Shown here piece after piece: positions 21,740-33,055 of a DNA stretch of 64,000 nucleotides. Position 1 is the stretch's first letter, and every line of letters begins with the position of its first letter. The position numbers and the translations under genes were made by a program. Where the stretch lies: assembly GCA_928212115.1 (NCBI GenBank), contig CAKMRJ010005523.1:98766253-98830252 (forward strand), in the 5' to 3' direction. Under the pieces are notes generated by a model, which saw nothing but the letters and a program-made list of their open reading frames with translations, was not told where the DNA came from and did no database searches. Source of the stretch: Lactuca virosa (Eukaryota; Streptophyta; Magnoliopsida; Asterales; Asteraceae).

Positions 21740-23492
21740 CTACAAATGCGAAAGTACTTTCGGAACTGATTCAGCTTCTATCATTCCTAAGCCTTGAAGA
21801 ATACGATTGAAGGTAGGTTCAGGTAAGGCTTTTGTGAAGATGTCGACCAACTGATAAGTGGAATGTACGAAATAAATCTCAACATTACCATCTTCCACGT
21901 GATCTTTGATGAAATGATACCTCAGTGCTATGTGTTTCGTCTTTGAGTGTTGCACTGGGTTATGACAAATGCGAATGGTGCTTTCAGAGTCACAATATAA
22001 GGGGATTCACTTCATGTTAATGCCGTAGTCACGAAGTTGGGTTTGAATCCAAATGACCTGTGAAGTGCATGAGGCAACATCTATGTATTCCGCTTCAGCA
22101 GTTGAGAGGGATACGCAAGTTTTCTTTTTAGATTGCCAACTCACGAGCTTGCCATCCAGAAATTGGCATCCTCCCGTTGTACTCTTTCTATGTAGGCCGC
22201 ATCCTCCAAGATCAACATTCGAAAAGGCTTGCACAAAGAAACCAGACTTTGATGTGTACCATATTCCCAATGACGATGTTCGTTTTAGATACTGGAATAT
22301 GTTTTTGACAGCGGTCATGTGAGGTTCTTGAGGATTCGCTTGAAACCTAGCACAATAACAAACGAAAAACATTATATCTAGTCGACTAGAAGTTAGATAC
22401 ATTAAAGAACCTATCATTTGACGATAGAGTGTCATGTCTGCAGCCGGTTTCTCTAGAGATGGAGTGAGTTTCGTTCTGAAAGCCATTGGAATCTTCACCT
22501 TTGAGTCTCCCACCATTCCAAACTTAGCAAGCAGTGTCTTCGTGTAAGCTTCCTGATTGATAAATATACCTTCCTGACTCTGTCTTATGTTCAAGCCAAG
22601 GAAAAAGTTAATTTGACCCATGAAGCTCATCTCAAATTTCGTTTCCATTAACTTTCGAAATTCAACTGTTAAGCTGGGAATAGTTGATCTGAAGATAATA
22701 TCATCAACATAAATTTGGACAATCATCAAATGGTCACCCTCTTTCTTGCGAAAGAAGGTTGGGTCAACCGAACCTTGTTTAAACTTAGCCTGTTTCAAGA
22801 AGAGTTTCGTACCAGGCTCTTGGCGCTTGCTTCAGACCATAGACTACTTTGTCCAGAATGTAGAAGTGGTTGGGATACTTTTTGTTTATAAACCCTAGTG
22901 GTTGTTCCACATACACTGTTTCTTCAAGTTCCCCGTTCAAGAATACACATTTGACATCCATCTGGTATACTTCAAAGTTTTTATGTGCTGCGAAAGCCAG
23001 AAAGATGCGAACAGATTCCAGCCTTGCAACAGGTGTGAAGGTCTCTTCGTAGTCAATGCCCTCTTCCTGACAATACCCCTTGACAACAAGTCTCTCCTTG
23101 TTTCTGATCACATTACCCTCTTTGTCCATTTTGTTACAAAACACCCATTTTAAACCTACAATAGAAGCATCCGGTGGAGTGGGAATCAATTTCCAAACCT
23201 TGTTACGTTCGAATTCATTGAGCTCCACCTGCATTGCTTGTACCCAGTCCGAATGATCCAGGGCAATCTGAACATTTTTGGGTTCGACTTTGGAGATGAA
23301 TGAATTAAACATGCAATATTCCACTTTAGAGAATAAAGCAGTTTGCTTCGCTTTCCGTTGAGATCTCGTAAGAACTCCTACAGATGATTCACCAATGACT
23401 TGAGTTTTCAGATGATCTCTGGTCCATTTGGTCAGTGGAAGGTAATGCGGGTCATAAGATGGATCCAATTCAACATTCACTGTGACATCCCC
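21740..23492 (-). pseudogene. pol: Copia reverse transcriptase-RNase H of element E (broken)
   Basis: Upstream part (to 22785): linker, then RT with DETF-type entry ([15 protein letters not shown]), VYVEQPLGF and [12 protein letters not shown]. The next frame (22798-22007) has the catalytic YVDD about 30 residues in, then LYRQMIGSLMYLTSSR and RNase H. The two are split by a small deletion after YETL. RNase H reads SNVD where L and relatives have SDAD, so a catalytic Asp appears lost; STAEAEY is kept. An in-frame TGA at ~22007 separates the last stretch (21955-21740; VQHSKTKHI, DIFTKALPE). It copies RNA to DNA when intact; this copy cannot. Confidence 0.85.
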
Positions 23493-23547
23493 TAATTTCT
23501 CGGCTAGAAAAGATCGATTTATTTTATGGATCCAATTCAACATTTCC
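23493..23547 (-). repeat. Rearranged junction: 47-bp gypsy LTR end plus 17-bp copied filler
   Basis: From 23493 there are ~35-40 bp matching the LTR end of F (compare 23939), then a second copy (from 23528) of ggatccaattcaacatt, which also ends element E at 23461-23477. At ~23546 gypsy gag sequence starts. So an LTR stub is bracketed by a repeated E sequence. Confidence 0.75.
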
Positions 23548-23938
23548 CGCTCCACTTCAAGTTCTTGCCATTACAATCTATATACCGAATAAGGCGAATT
23601 TAGGTCTTTATCCTTGTTAGACATTTCAATTCCCTTATCACTCCGAAACGTTTACATGTTAGTTCTAATCTCGTAATCATACACTTAGAATCCTACACAC
23701 ATAAGGTTTCCAGATCCGGTCGGCAACAAACCATAGATCCGAACAATTAATGGCACATATGGCAATCATATATCATTTAGCACATAAAAGCATTTTAGGC
23801 ACCTTTCCTAAAATAAACTAGTGCTCGTGTCTAAAATATGGTAGACACTCATCTCACAATCATCACTTAGCATTCTAAGTTCAAGTCTAGAAATTCTACA
23901 ATTTCTTAGTTCGCTTAAACTAATGCTCTGATACCAAC
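23548..23938 (-). mobile_element. Gypsy F: gag start, leader and primer site
   Basis: On the minus strand the primer site TGGTATCAGAGC is at 23936-23925. A ~350-nt leader follows, then a gag start codon at 23573 reading MART then a stop, then SGAG. The same start in G, at 55240, reads MARTRSGAGNAN. The gag ends after ~9 codons at the junction. The leader is collinear with that of G (55241-55589). Confidence 0.8.
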
Positions 23939-24790
23939 TGTGACATCCCTTAATTTCTCGGCCAGAAAAGACCGATTTATTATATGCTTTTTAAAACAAA
24001 ATCAGAGAAATCTTTTTAAAAGATGCTGCAGAATAGGTCCTCAAAACAAAACATGATAAAAGTTTATCAAAACCTTTCTATAAGAAATGTATAGTTTCAT
24101 TTCATATCAAAACCTTGGGATGTCATGTTCCGATACAGATCAAAAGCATAAACAAGACATTATAAGCCTTTCAACAGTTATTTACAACTACTGGCCTATA
24201 ATCCAAAAATCTCTCATCGTCCTCCGACTATGCTCGGGGTCCACTACCTGTAATCATAAAAAGCTGAGTGGGTCAGGCTTGGGAGCCTGGTGAGCATATA
24301 GGGTTTTCAACCCACAATAATAATAACTTATTAAGTTCACCAATCAACAATAACCCTGATTACCCATTCCCGTTGTCCTCACTTTACGTCCCTAAACACC
24401 TAACACAAGGGACTTAGCCTAAGGAATATCATCGGGTTGGACACTACTGCTAAGGGGACTCCTCAGCCATACATGTCCTAAAGGCAACCATGAGGGGGAT
24501 TGGAGTACACCAATGAACATTTAGTTCATCAACACCTACAAGTTGCGAACCTGCTAGTGTGCCACTTGACTGTCTAGAAAGGTCAGTGGTCGTCATCTAT
24601 ACTCCGTTAGACGACTTCACTAATAACAACAAAAACAACACCGAGGCCTCTCATCATTTTAACACCCACCGACTATTTCGTCTACCCATGTTCTACCCAA
24701 CATATTTGTAGATAAAATACATATACAGTTTAAAACTTGTATAAAACATCTATTCAACAGTCACCTTAAATAAACAATTAACATATTTAC

Positions 24791-24960
24791 ACATGATTCG
24801 ATAATAATCGGGCAGCAATTCGTATCTATGTGTAAAGTGAAAGTAACTACACACTCACATGATTCGATAATAATCAGGCAGCAATTCGTATCTATGTGTA
24901 AAGTGAAAGTAACTACACACTCACATGATTCGATAATAATCGGGCAACAATTCGTTTCCT
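24791..24960 (-). repeat. 66-bp tandem repeat in the F LTR
   Basis: Units start acatgattcgataat at 24791, 24857 and 24923, giving about 2.5 copies with only one or two changes each. The LTRs of J and G lack the repeat at this place, so the expansion is recent. Confidence 0.88.
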
Positions 24961-25191
24961 AAAACGTTCGTTTCTAATAAAACCGAGAATTTTATTGAGA
25001 AACCGGGCTCTGCAAAGGTTGGGCTTCGAAACCGAAAAGATAAATTTTCTGGGCTTCTCGGGCACTTCGTGGCATATTCCGGGGGTTATAATTGATACCG
25101 GGGCTTCGGGGGATGATAAAATGAAAGAAATATGGGTTTAGGGGCTAAAAGTGACAATTTTCCAAAGTATACTCGGGAGGTCTCGCACCCT

Positions 25192-25202
25192 CCTATTTAT
25201 AG
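25192..25202 (-). promoter_or_regulatory. TATA box of the gypsy F LTR
   Basis: On the minus strand CCTATAAATAGGAGG, a good plant TATA element, lies after the ~160-bp repeats and a GC-rich stretch. Solo LTR J has CCTATAAAAGGG in the same place (36793-36804). Confidence 0.7.
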
Positions 25203-25572
25203 GGGCGAGCCTCCTGATCCAACGGCTGAGAAGGCTCCAGGTGGTGTAGATCTGAGGGCTCGCAGGAAGGGTTCGCACGTGGGCTCGCACGTGGCTGCGC
25301 ATGCGAAAGGGGTTGCTGTCCTCTTGTGATTGGACCGAGGTCTAGGTCCGAAGTAGGGGGGGTTCTGTGGCTTCATGCGAGGGTTCGGACACGTGATAGA
25401 GGGTACGTGTCGCCTTCTCACTGGACCACTTCGGATCAGCTCAGCAGCTCGGATGACTCAGCACCATTTCGGACACGTGGCATGTTCTAAGCGAGGACAC
25501 GTGGCCGAAGTCCACCTATGCGAAATTCCTCGGTTTTGGGGATTTTTCTCGTTTTTCACGCCAAAACTTCTA

Positions 25573-26220
25573 AAATTCATAACTTTTGCATACGAGCTCC
25601 GTTTTTGACGTTCTTTATATGCACGCGTAGGTAAAATTACGATCTACAACTTTCGTTTAGACATTGTCGACTGATTTTGAATTTAATTTTTATATTATTA
25701 TTTTTAACAGACCGGGACAGGAAATCCGTTAAAAATTCATAACTTCTTCATCCGATGTCCGTTTTCGTCAGACTTTTTACCGTTGTGCTACTATTTAAGA
25801 GACCTTCGATTCTCGTTTAGGTTGTGTCGGGTAAAAATCACTCGATCTAAAATTCGAGTTTTTAGCTGTCTACTGCTAAGCTGAAACTTCGAAAAATCAT
25901 AACTTCCTCATACGAAGTCAGATTTGGGCGTTCTTTTTATACCTACTCTCAGTTTAACGAACACTACAAGTTTCGTTTAGATCACTAAGGCTAAAAAGTA
26001 GTTTATCAAAAACTCACTTTTTACGACATTCAGCACCGTGCCGGTTTTGTCGTGAAACTTCGACAGGTCATAACTTCTTCGTTTTAACTCGGATTTCGGC
26101 ATTCTTTATATATCCATAATCCTTGTCACGACCACTACAACTTTCTTAATACATATCGGCTTTATCTAATATTTATTTTCGACGCTCATTTTTATTCTTA
26201 ATTAATTAACTCCTAGTAAT
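25573..26220 (-). repeat. Four degenerate ~160-bp units in the F LTR
   Basis: On the plus strand each unit opens with a TCATAACTTC-like phrase (near 25577, 25737, 25897 and 26067), then a CGTTCTTTATAT-like phrase and a CTACAACTTTCGTTTAG-like phrase. Spacing is ~160, 160 and 170 bp. Comparable series are in J (about 35960-36490) and G (about 49905-50470). Confidence 0.7.
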
Positions 26221-26340
26221 TAAGCATAAAACACATAGAATTTACATAATTCCTTTTTCATTTCTTCAAAATGAGTTACAAAGGTTAACCTAGACTATCA
26301 CCTCAATATTAATGCCTAAGCTAGAAACACAAGTGTTACA

Positions 26341-26356
26341 ATTCTCTCCCCCTTAG
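26341..26356 (-). other. Polypurine tract of gypsy F
   Basis: Minus strand CCTAAGGGGGAGAGAAT directly before the LTR; the same tract stands at 50672-50687 in G. Confidence 0.88.
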
Positions 26357-26375
26357 GATGATTCCGTTACCGGAA

Positions 26376-29300
26376 TCACATATCACCAAACAACTGCGGG
26401 TAGCGACTCATCATGTCACTCTCCGTTTCCCAGGTGAGATTTGGCCCATTCGTATGTTTCCAGCGCACAAGCACTAAATCAACCATCTTGCGTCGCAACT
26501 TCATAGTCTTACGGTCAACGATTGCCTCTGGTTCTTCGATCAACCTCTTGTTTTCATCCAATCTTAACTCAGAAATCGGAATTATGTCGGGCACATCTCC
26601 CGTGAACTTCCTCAAATAACACACATGAAAGGTGTTATGAATACCCTCCAGTTCTTCCGGTAATTCTAGTTTGTAAGCTTGATTCCCGATCCTCCGAAGA
26701 ACTTTAAATGGTCCAATAAACCTTGGACTCAACTTTCCCCGTTTTCCAAATCTTATAAGTCCCTTCCACGACGAGACTTTAAGTAAAACCGAATCTCCGA
26801 CTTCGAAGGATATCGGTTGTCTTTTCTTGTCAGCATAGCTCTTTTGTCGATCTTGAGCTGCTAACATCCTTTCCCTTATCACTTTCAACTTTTCAACAGT
26901 TTGATGGACTATCTCAGGTCCCATAAACTGCTTTTCCCCAGCTTCCAGCCAACATGATGACGTTCGACACTTTTCCCCATACAAGGCGTGATAAGGTGCC
27001 ATCTTGATGCTTGAGTGGAAACTATTATTATAGGAAAATTCTACTAAAGGTAAGTGTTCATCCCAGTTACCTTGGAATTCTAGGGTACATGCTCTCAGCA
27101 TATCCTCTAATGTTTGAATCGTTCGTTCGCTTTGACCATCGGTTTGCGGATGGTAAGCTGTACTCAAACACAACTTGGTACCCAATTCCTCTTGTAGTCT
27201 CCTCCAAAACCTTGAGGTAAAACGGCTGTCACGATCGGATACAATCGTTAACGGAACACCGTGTAGCCTCACAATTTCCTTCATGTAAGAATTCGCAAGT
27301 TTATCCATAGACCATTTCTCGTTAGCGGCTATGAAATGCGCACTCTTAGTGAAGCGATCAACGACCACCCAAATCATGTCGTGACCGTTCCTTGTTCTGG
27401 GCAGTTTAGTCACAAAATCCATGGTAATGTCCTCCCATTTACCCATGGGTACAGGTAAAGGTTCTAAACTCCCATACGGTTTCTGATGTTGTGCCTTAAC
27501 CCTAGCACAAGTTACACACTCGGCCACATACTTAGCAACATCGAGCTTCATCGTCGACCACCAGTAATAGGGTTTTAGATCCCTGTACATTTTCGTACTG
27601 CCGGGATGAATCGAGTACACGGTCTTGTGAGCTTCTTCCATCAGAAGATCACTTACTCCTCCCGTCTTAAGTACCCAAATCCTATCTTTGAATACCTTCA
27701 ATCCTTGACCGTTTGTATCAAACACCAACGTTTTACCCAAACGTTCCTCCTTCCGGTCATTTTTCTCCAAAGCTTCCTCCTGAGCTTTCTTTATACTTTC
27801 CACAATTGTAGAGACAACTTCAATTCTCAACGCTCTTGGCCTTCTCTTTTCAAGATTTACCTTCCGACTGAGAGCATCAACAACAACATTTGCTTTACCA
27901 GGGTGGTAAAGTATCTCACAATCGTAGTCCTTGAGTAATTCCAGCCAGCGCCGTTGCCTCATGTTCAATTCCTTCTGATTAAAGATATATTGAAGACTCT
28001 TATGATCAGTGAAAAGTTTGCATTTAGTACCATAAAGATAGTTCCTCCATATCTTTAAGGCGAATACTACCGTTGCCAACTCCAGATCATGAGTGGGGTA
28101 TTTCTTTTCATGCTCTTTCAATTGCCTCGATGCATACGCTATCACTTTATCCCTTTGGGTCAGAACACATCCTAACCCAACTCCAGAGGCATGACTATAG
28201 ACTGCGAAGTCATCAACTCCTTCAGGTAACGAAAGAATCGGTGCTTCACACAATCTCTTCTTTAAGTTTTCAAAGGCTTCCTTATGCTTCTCATTCCAAG
28301 CATAAGTAGCTCCTTTGTGGGTCAAAGCTGTTAATGGAGTAGCGATCGAAGAAAAGCCTTGGATAAATCGGCGATAATATCCGGCTAATCCTAAAAAGCT
28401 TCGAATCTCCGTGGGACTTTTTGGTTGTTCCCACTTCATTACAGCTTCAATCTTTGCTGGGTCAACCATTATTCCTTCTTGGTTAACCACATGACCTAAA
28501 AATTGGACTTCTTGAATCCAAAATTCACGTTTGGAGAACTTTGCATACAGCTTCTCCTCTTTCAGAACTTCTAGCACTTCACGCAGATGCTTTTCATGCT
28601 CCTGCTTGCTTTTCGAATAGATCAAGATATCGTCTATGAATACTATCACAGATTTATCAAGGTATGGTTTACAAACCCAGTTCATCAAATCCATGAAAGC
28701 TGCTGGGGCATTGGTCAGTCCGAACGACATAACCAAAAATTCATAGTGTCCATATCTTGTTCTAAACGCAGTCTTTTCAATATCCTGCTCCTTCACCTTT
28801 AGTTGATGGTATCCGGACCTAAGATCGATCTTCGAGAAATAGCTTGAACTTTGCAACTGGTCGAATAGGTCATCGATCCTCGGCAACGGGTACTTGTTCT
28901 TTATCGTCGCTTTATTCAGCTCTCTGTAATCGATGCACATTCTCATGCTCCCGTCTTTCTTCTTTACAAATAATATAGGGGCTCCCCAGGGTGATGAACT
29001 AGGTCGAATGAAACCTTTGTCCAATAACTCCTGAAGTTGTGTCATAAGTTCTTTCATCTCGGTTGGTGCTAATCGATACGGTGATTTTGCTATCGGCGTC
29101 GTTCCTGGTAACAAGTCGATACGAAATTCTACTTGTCGATCAGGGGGCAATCCAGGAAGATCTTTGGGAAAGACTTCCGGATAATCACACACCACCGGAA
29201 TATCCTGCACCTCCTTCTTTTCCTTCTGAGCATCGATCACGAACGCTAGATATGATGTACACCCCTTGGCCAAACACTTTCTGGCTTTCATTAGGGAAAT

Positions 29301-29903
29301 GATTCCAGAATTTACTCTGCGTTTGTCTCCGTACACCATAAACGACTCTCTCCCTGGTGGGTTTACTTTTACTATCTTCTTTCTACACAATATTTCGGCA
29401 TCATTGGTGCTAAGCCAATCCATTCCTAAAACTATGTCGAATCCATTTAACTCGATAGGCAATAATTCCTCGTGGAACATATTCCCATCTAAGTCAATGA
29501 GGATATTTTTCATACGATGGCTAACAGGTACAAACTTGCCACTAGCAATCTCGAATATTATAGCATTAATTAGTCTATCTACAGGCAAAGCTAGTTTTCT
29601 ACCAAATTCATGCGAAATAAAGGAGTAATTGGCTCCAGAATCAAACAAAATTTAGGCAGGCAATTCATTTACGAGAAAGGTACCTGAAGCGACATCGGCT
29701 TCTTCTTTCGCAGCTTCAAGTGTCATCTGAAAGGCTCTCGCCTTCGGCTTTGGTGGCAGATTGGGTTTTGCTGCGTCCTTCTTCTTCGGGAAATCCCTCA
29801 AAATATGCCCTTCTTCATGGCACCCATGACAGACGCTATTAGTGAAGGTGAAATTATTGGCATAATGCCTTGGCTTTCCACACTTGTAACAAGTGAGTTC
29901 CAC
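26376..29903 (-). pseudogene. pol: Gypsy F gag end and pol: protease, RT, RNase H, integrase (one stop)
   Basis: The upstream part (29903-29655) has a zinc knuckle with its last Cys changed (CYKCGKPRHYANN), a second knuckle-like CHGCHEEGH, and ends LPA then TAA; G has LPAN here. The same frame then stays open for 1,090 residues (29648-26376): protease FDSGA (residues 2-6), RT (KIDLRSGY, D275; FIDD 337-340), RNase H (~480-595), integrase HX6HX29CX2C (H674, H681, C711, C714), the D-D-35-E core (D744, D805, E841) and a chromodomain-like end (VRWKHTNG...LTWE, ~1055-1085). RNase H reads YSHAS where G has YSDAS, so a catalytic Asp is His486. Gag is lost at 29904, where plus-strand H sequence begins. 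Probably a Tekay/Del-type chromovirus. Confidence 0.9.
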
Positions 29904-29904
29904 G

Positions 29905-30827
29905 CGTACGCACCCTGAGTTGACTCAGTCGAGTTGACTCGGCTGAGTTGAATCAGTTGACATAGTTGGTTTGACCAGTTGACTTTGACCAAGTTTGACC
30001 TTGAGGTTATTTTATGATTTCGATGGAAATTGGTCATTTGGTGGGAATAGGTGCCGGTTAGAGAGCTGAGATTCAGAGTCGAGACCTCATCAGCTTTTGT
30101 TAAGTTTGCGAGGTGAGTTTTCCTCACAATACTTTCGGGTCTAAGGCACCAAGGCCGGATCATTGGATTGGATATCTTGTTATGTGATAGTACGTTATCG
30201 TGTTGTAGTGATTTGTTAGATCGGTATCCTGGTATATAGGATGATGCTATGCTTAGTGATCGGTAAGATCTATCTGATTGTTCGTTGACTAGTTATATGC
30301 ATGTTTATCTGTTATGTATATGTCGACATGTTATGTGTGGTTGGGTTGAGGCAGACCAATGTAGACTGAAGGCCAAGAGACACAGGGCGTCCCTAATAGA
30401 CAGCAGGCCTGAGAGGAGTACTAGTCAGGCCGAAGGCCCGGAGAACGTTCCAGATAGGCTGAAGGCCGGTGAGGTGGACCAGTTATGCTGAAGGTTCTGT
30501 GAGCGTACCAGATAGACTGTAGGCTTGTGGGGTATTCCAGTCAGGTTGAAGGTTCTATATGCATGCTGTCTGTATTATGCTTATGTTATGTGTTGGTACT
30601 TTGGGGGAACTCACTAAGCGTTGGCTTATTGTTTTGGGTTATGTTTCAGGTACTTCAGATGATCGTGAAAAGGTGAAGGCATGGCCGTACACATCCTCAT
30701 GTTTTTGACTTATGATGTTTGGTAGACTCTGATGCTGGACATGCTTTGAAAATTATGATTGTAAACAATTTATGAAATTGGTTGGTTTTAAAAAGTTTAA
30801 ATTTATCATGATTTTATGGATGTTACA
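29905..30827 (+). repeat. Gypsy H 5' LTR, 3' part only
   Basis: Ends GGATGTTACA at 30827 before a primer site. It opens abruptly at the junction with F (a GCGTACGC palindrome spans 29903-29910). It contains TTGAC[CT] motifs from 29920 to 30000, the GAGGTGAG zone near 30110, 29-bp minisatellite units (30353-30560), and the GGTACTTCAGATGATCG stretch shared with A and C. The LTR start is missing. Confidence 0.8.
30353..30560 (+). repeat. 29-bp minisatellite in the H LTR
   Basis: About seven units; several are exactly 29 bp, for example those starting near 30418 (GTACTAGTCAGGCCGAAGGC) and 30447 (GTTCCAGATAGGCTGAAGGC). A less regular version stands in the LTRs of A and C and inside A. Confidence 0.85.
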
Positions 30828-30830
30828 AGT

Positions 30831-31613
30831 TGGTATCAGAGCCTTGGGTTAAGGGAATTGGAGGAACACTCGTGTGAATCCAGTATCAAACTAAGGAAAA
30901 AGATTTTAAAAATTATTTTCAAAGTGTTTTCAAAGTAATGAAGAGGATGCGATGTGTACGATCAACCTGAGCCAATAAGTAGACCCCAAATTACCATACT
31001 ATTATTTGATCTTGTGATATATTATAACAACATGCTAGTGATAGGCTAGGGAACTTCAGGAATTGCATGATAGAATTCCTTGATTATATGATGATTGATA
31101 GCCTAGGGTTCTTCCTTATATGAAATTGACATCATTATTGTAGTTTCTTAGTGTATTCATCATAGTTATACATAACTAAGATTCTATAGCTTGAGAATGT
31201 TTACTTTGGCCTTATTTCCTGTTCTTGTCTGATGAAAGGCTTAAGGTAGGATCAAATATTCGAATGTCTATAGGGTCCAGTGTTATGTATGATTAGCATA
31301 CACGAGTGCTGCTTGGTTAGTTGAAGTTTCATGGATGAGTTGTGTGGGGTCAGCCGACCAGTTTTGTCAAGTTTAGTCTTCCTCTAAGGAGCGAGGACTG
31401 AGTGTATGTGTTTTCTAATGTGTATTGTTAGGGATGTTATGGTGATCCTTGAGACAAATACAGGTAGGTGTGGAAGGTAGTATGAGCTCGTACTATTGAA
31501 AGCATATGACCCGTTTGTGTAACAAGAAAGTCACAACCTCTAGGGATTGTTGGGAGTTGGTTCCCCTAATATGATATCCCTATTATCTAATACCTCCCTA
31601 GTTTATTTTCTGT
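30831..31613 (+). mobile_element. Gypsy H primer site and leader
   Basis: TGGTATCAGAGCC at 30831-30843, then a non-coding leader collinear with that of A (2964-3748). No ORF. Confidence 0.85.
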
Positions 31614-32830
31614 ATGGTGATGACGCGAAGTTTCGAGGCAAGCTCCGGATCAGGCTCAGGGACAGGTGGCCAGAATGGGCCAGCTGTGTCCGGAGACAGG
31701 ATTAGGGAGATCCTTCAGGAGGAGGTTGTTTCTCACTTTCTAGCACAATTTCCAGAGATGTTTTGGGTCTATTAAGACTGCCATGGTGGAGTATTTTGAT
31801 GAGCGTTATGCTGCTTTGTCTGAGGCTGCTGCTGCTGCAGCCACCACAACCATTGCTTCTGCAGGGATTGGTACTGGGAGAGCCTTTGATTATCGAGACT
31901 TCGACAATATGAAGCCCCTGAAGTTTGATGGAGTTCAGGACCCGATCATAGCCATGAGGTGGCTGTCTGATGTGGAGGGGCGTTTCTTCACGTGCTCTTG
32001 CCCAGCTGACCAGAAGGTCAAGTGCACTCGGAATCTTCTACGGTCCGGAGTGAAGGATTGGTGGAGACTTGTTACTAGCTCGTATTCTTCTGAGTAGAGA
32101 TCTGCTGTGACTTGGAAGCAGTTCTCAGAGAAGTTTCATTATAGATATGTGCCGCTGGTGGAGCGTGAGAGGTTGGCCAAGGAGTACTTGGATTTGAGAT
32201 AAGGGATGGAGTCGGTGACGGAGATCACCAATATGTTCACGGAGAGGGCCATGTTTTGTCCTGAGTTTGCTGCTTCTGAGCAAACTCAGATGACACATTA
32301 CTTGAGCATGCTCAAGACAGATATTAAGTAGTTTATATCCATTCAACGTTATGGTTCTTTGTTGGATTTGAAGGAGGCCACCAGGTAGCGTGAGATTGAG
32401 ATGGAGCTCCAAAAAAGGGAGCAGAGACCGTCCCCGGCGCAGTCGCAGCCTACGCCGAAGAAGTTCAAGGCCGCTGATACTAGATCTGGAGGGCAGAGGG
32501 GATGCACTTGTGGGGAAGTACGACAAGGTTCATGAGGGGTCCTGTCGATCAGGCGGTGTATGCTACAAATGTGGCAAGGAGGGGCACTACGCGAGGGATT
32601 GGCGCTAGCCGACCCCAGTTTCGAGTTCTAGGATTTTCTATCATTGTGATCAGGTTGGCCATGTGAAGGTCAACTGTCCATTGCTCGCCTCCAAGCCGGT
32701 GCAGGCCCTGGCGCCAGCTACTTTGAGGATCGCCGATGGGCGCCAGGGGAGGGCGGATCCCCCGAGGGCTCGAGGTCGTGCTTTCCAGCTCACTGCCGAG
32801 GAGGCCAGAGTAGCTCCAGATGTTGTGACT

Positions 32831-32840
<10 letters not shown>
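31614..32840 (+). pseudogene. gag: gag of gypsy H (frameshift and stops)
   Basis: ATG at 31614 (MVMTRS, Gly/Ser-rich). An extra T near 31760 shifts the frame. The next open stretch (31783-32094) reads the capsid-like part (MVEYFDERY, Ala-rich, FDGVQDPIIAMRWL, CTRNLL, DWW) to a TAG that replaces Gln. Later stretches (FHYRYVPLVERERLAKEYLDLR) carry further stops. Zinc knuckle 1 is CYKCGKEGHYARDW (32562-32603), with the last Cys now Trp; knuckle 2 (near 32640) has lost its first Cys (FYHCDQVGHVKVNC). The tail FQLTAEEARVAPDVVTG leads to the protease. Confidence 0.85.

Positions 32841-33036
<196 letters not shown>

Positions 33037-33055
<19 letters not shown>

Larger units (their letters stand above)
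16439..23492 (-). mobile_element. Sirevirus-like copia E with extra ORF, 5' part missing
   Basis: On the minus strand the order is RT-RNase H (23492-21740), ~50-bp repeats, a 1.5-kb spacer, a TATA box, a long extra ORF (20029-16857), a degenerate purine tract and a 300-bp LTR. Pol followed by an extra 'env-like' ORF before the 3' LTR is the Sirevirus plan, and the RT phrase [12 protein letters not shown] and the CAAAGGGGGAGAT-type purine tract (intact in L) fit. Protease, integrase and the 5' LTR are missing, replaced by gypsy F at 23493. Confidence 0.8.
23939..26340 (-). repeat. Gypsy F LTR (2402 bp), flanked by internal sequence on both sides
   Basis: Minus-strand LTR from TGTAACACTTG (26340) to GGGATGTCACA (23939). 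A purine tract lies directly upstream and a primer site directly downstream, so it acts as the 3' LTR of the pol at its right and the 5' LTR of the leader at its left. It contains four ~160-bp quasi-repeats (26220-25573), a TATA box TATAAATAG (25201-25193) and a 66-bp tandem repeat (24791-24960). Confidence 0.85.

Noticed and set aside
29266..29628. 120-codon frame on the plus strand
   Set aside because: Antisense shadow of the gypsy F protease region; similar shadows occur at 53586-53957 in G.
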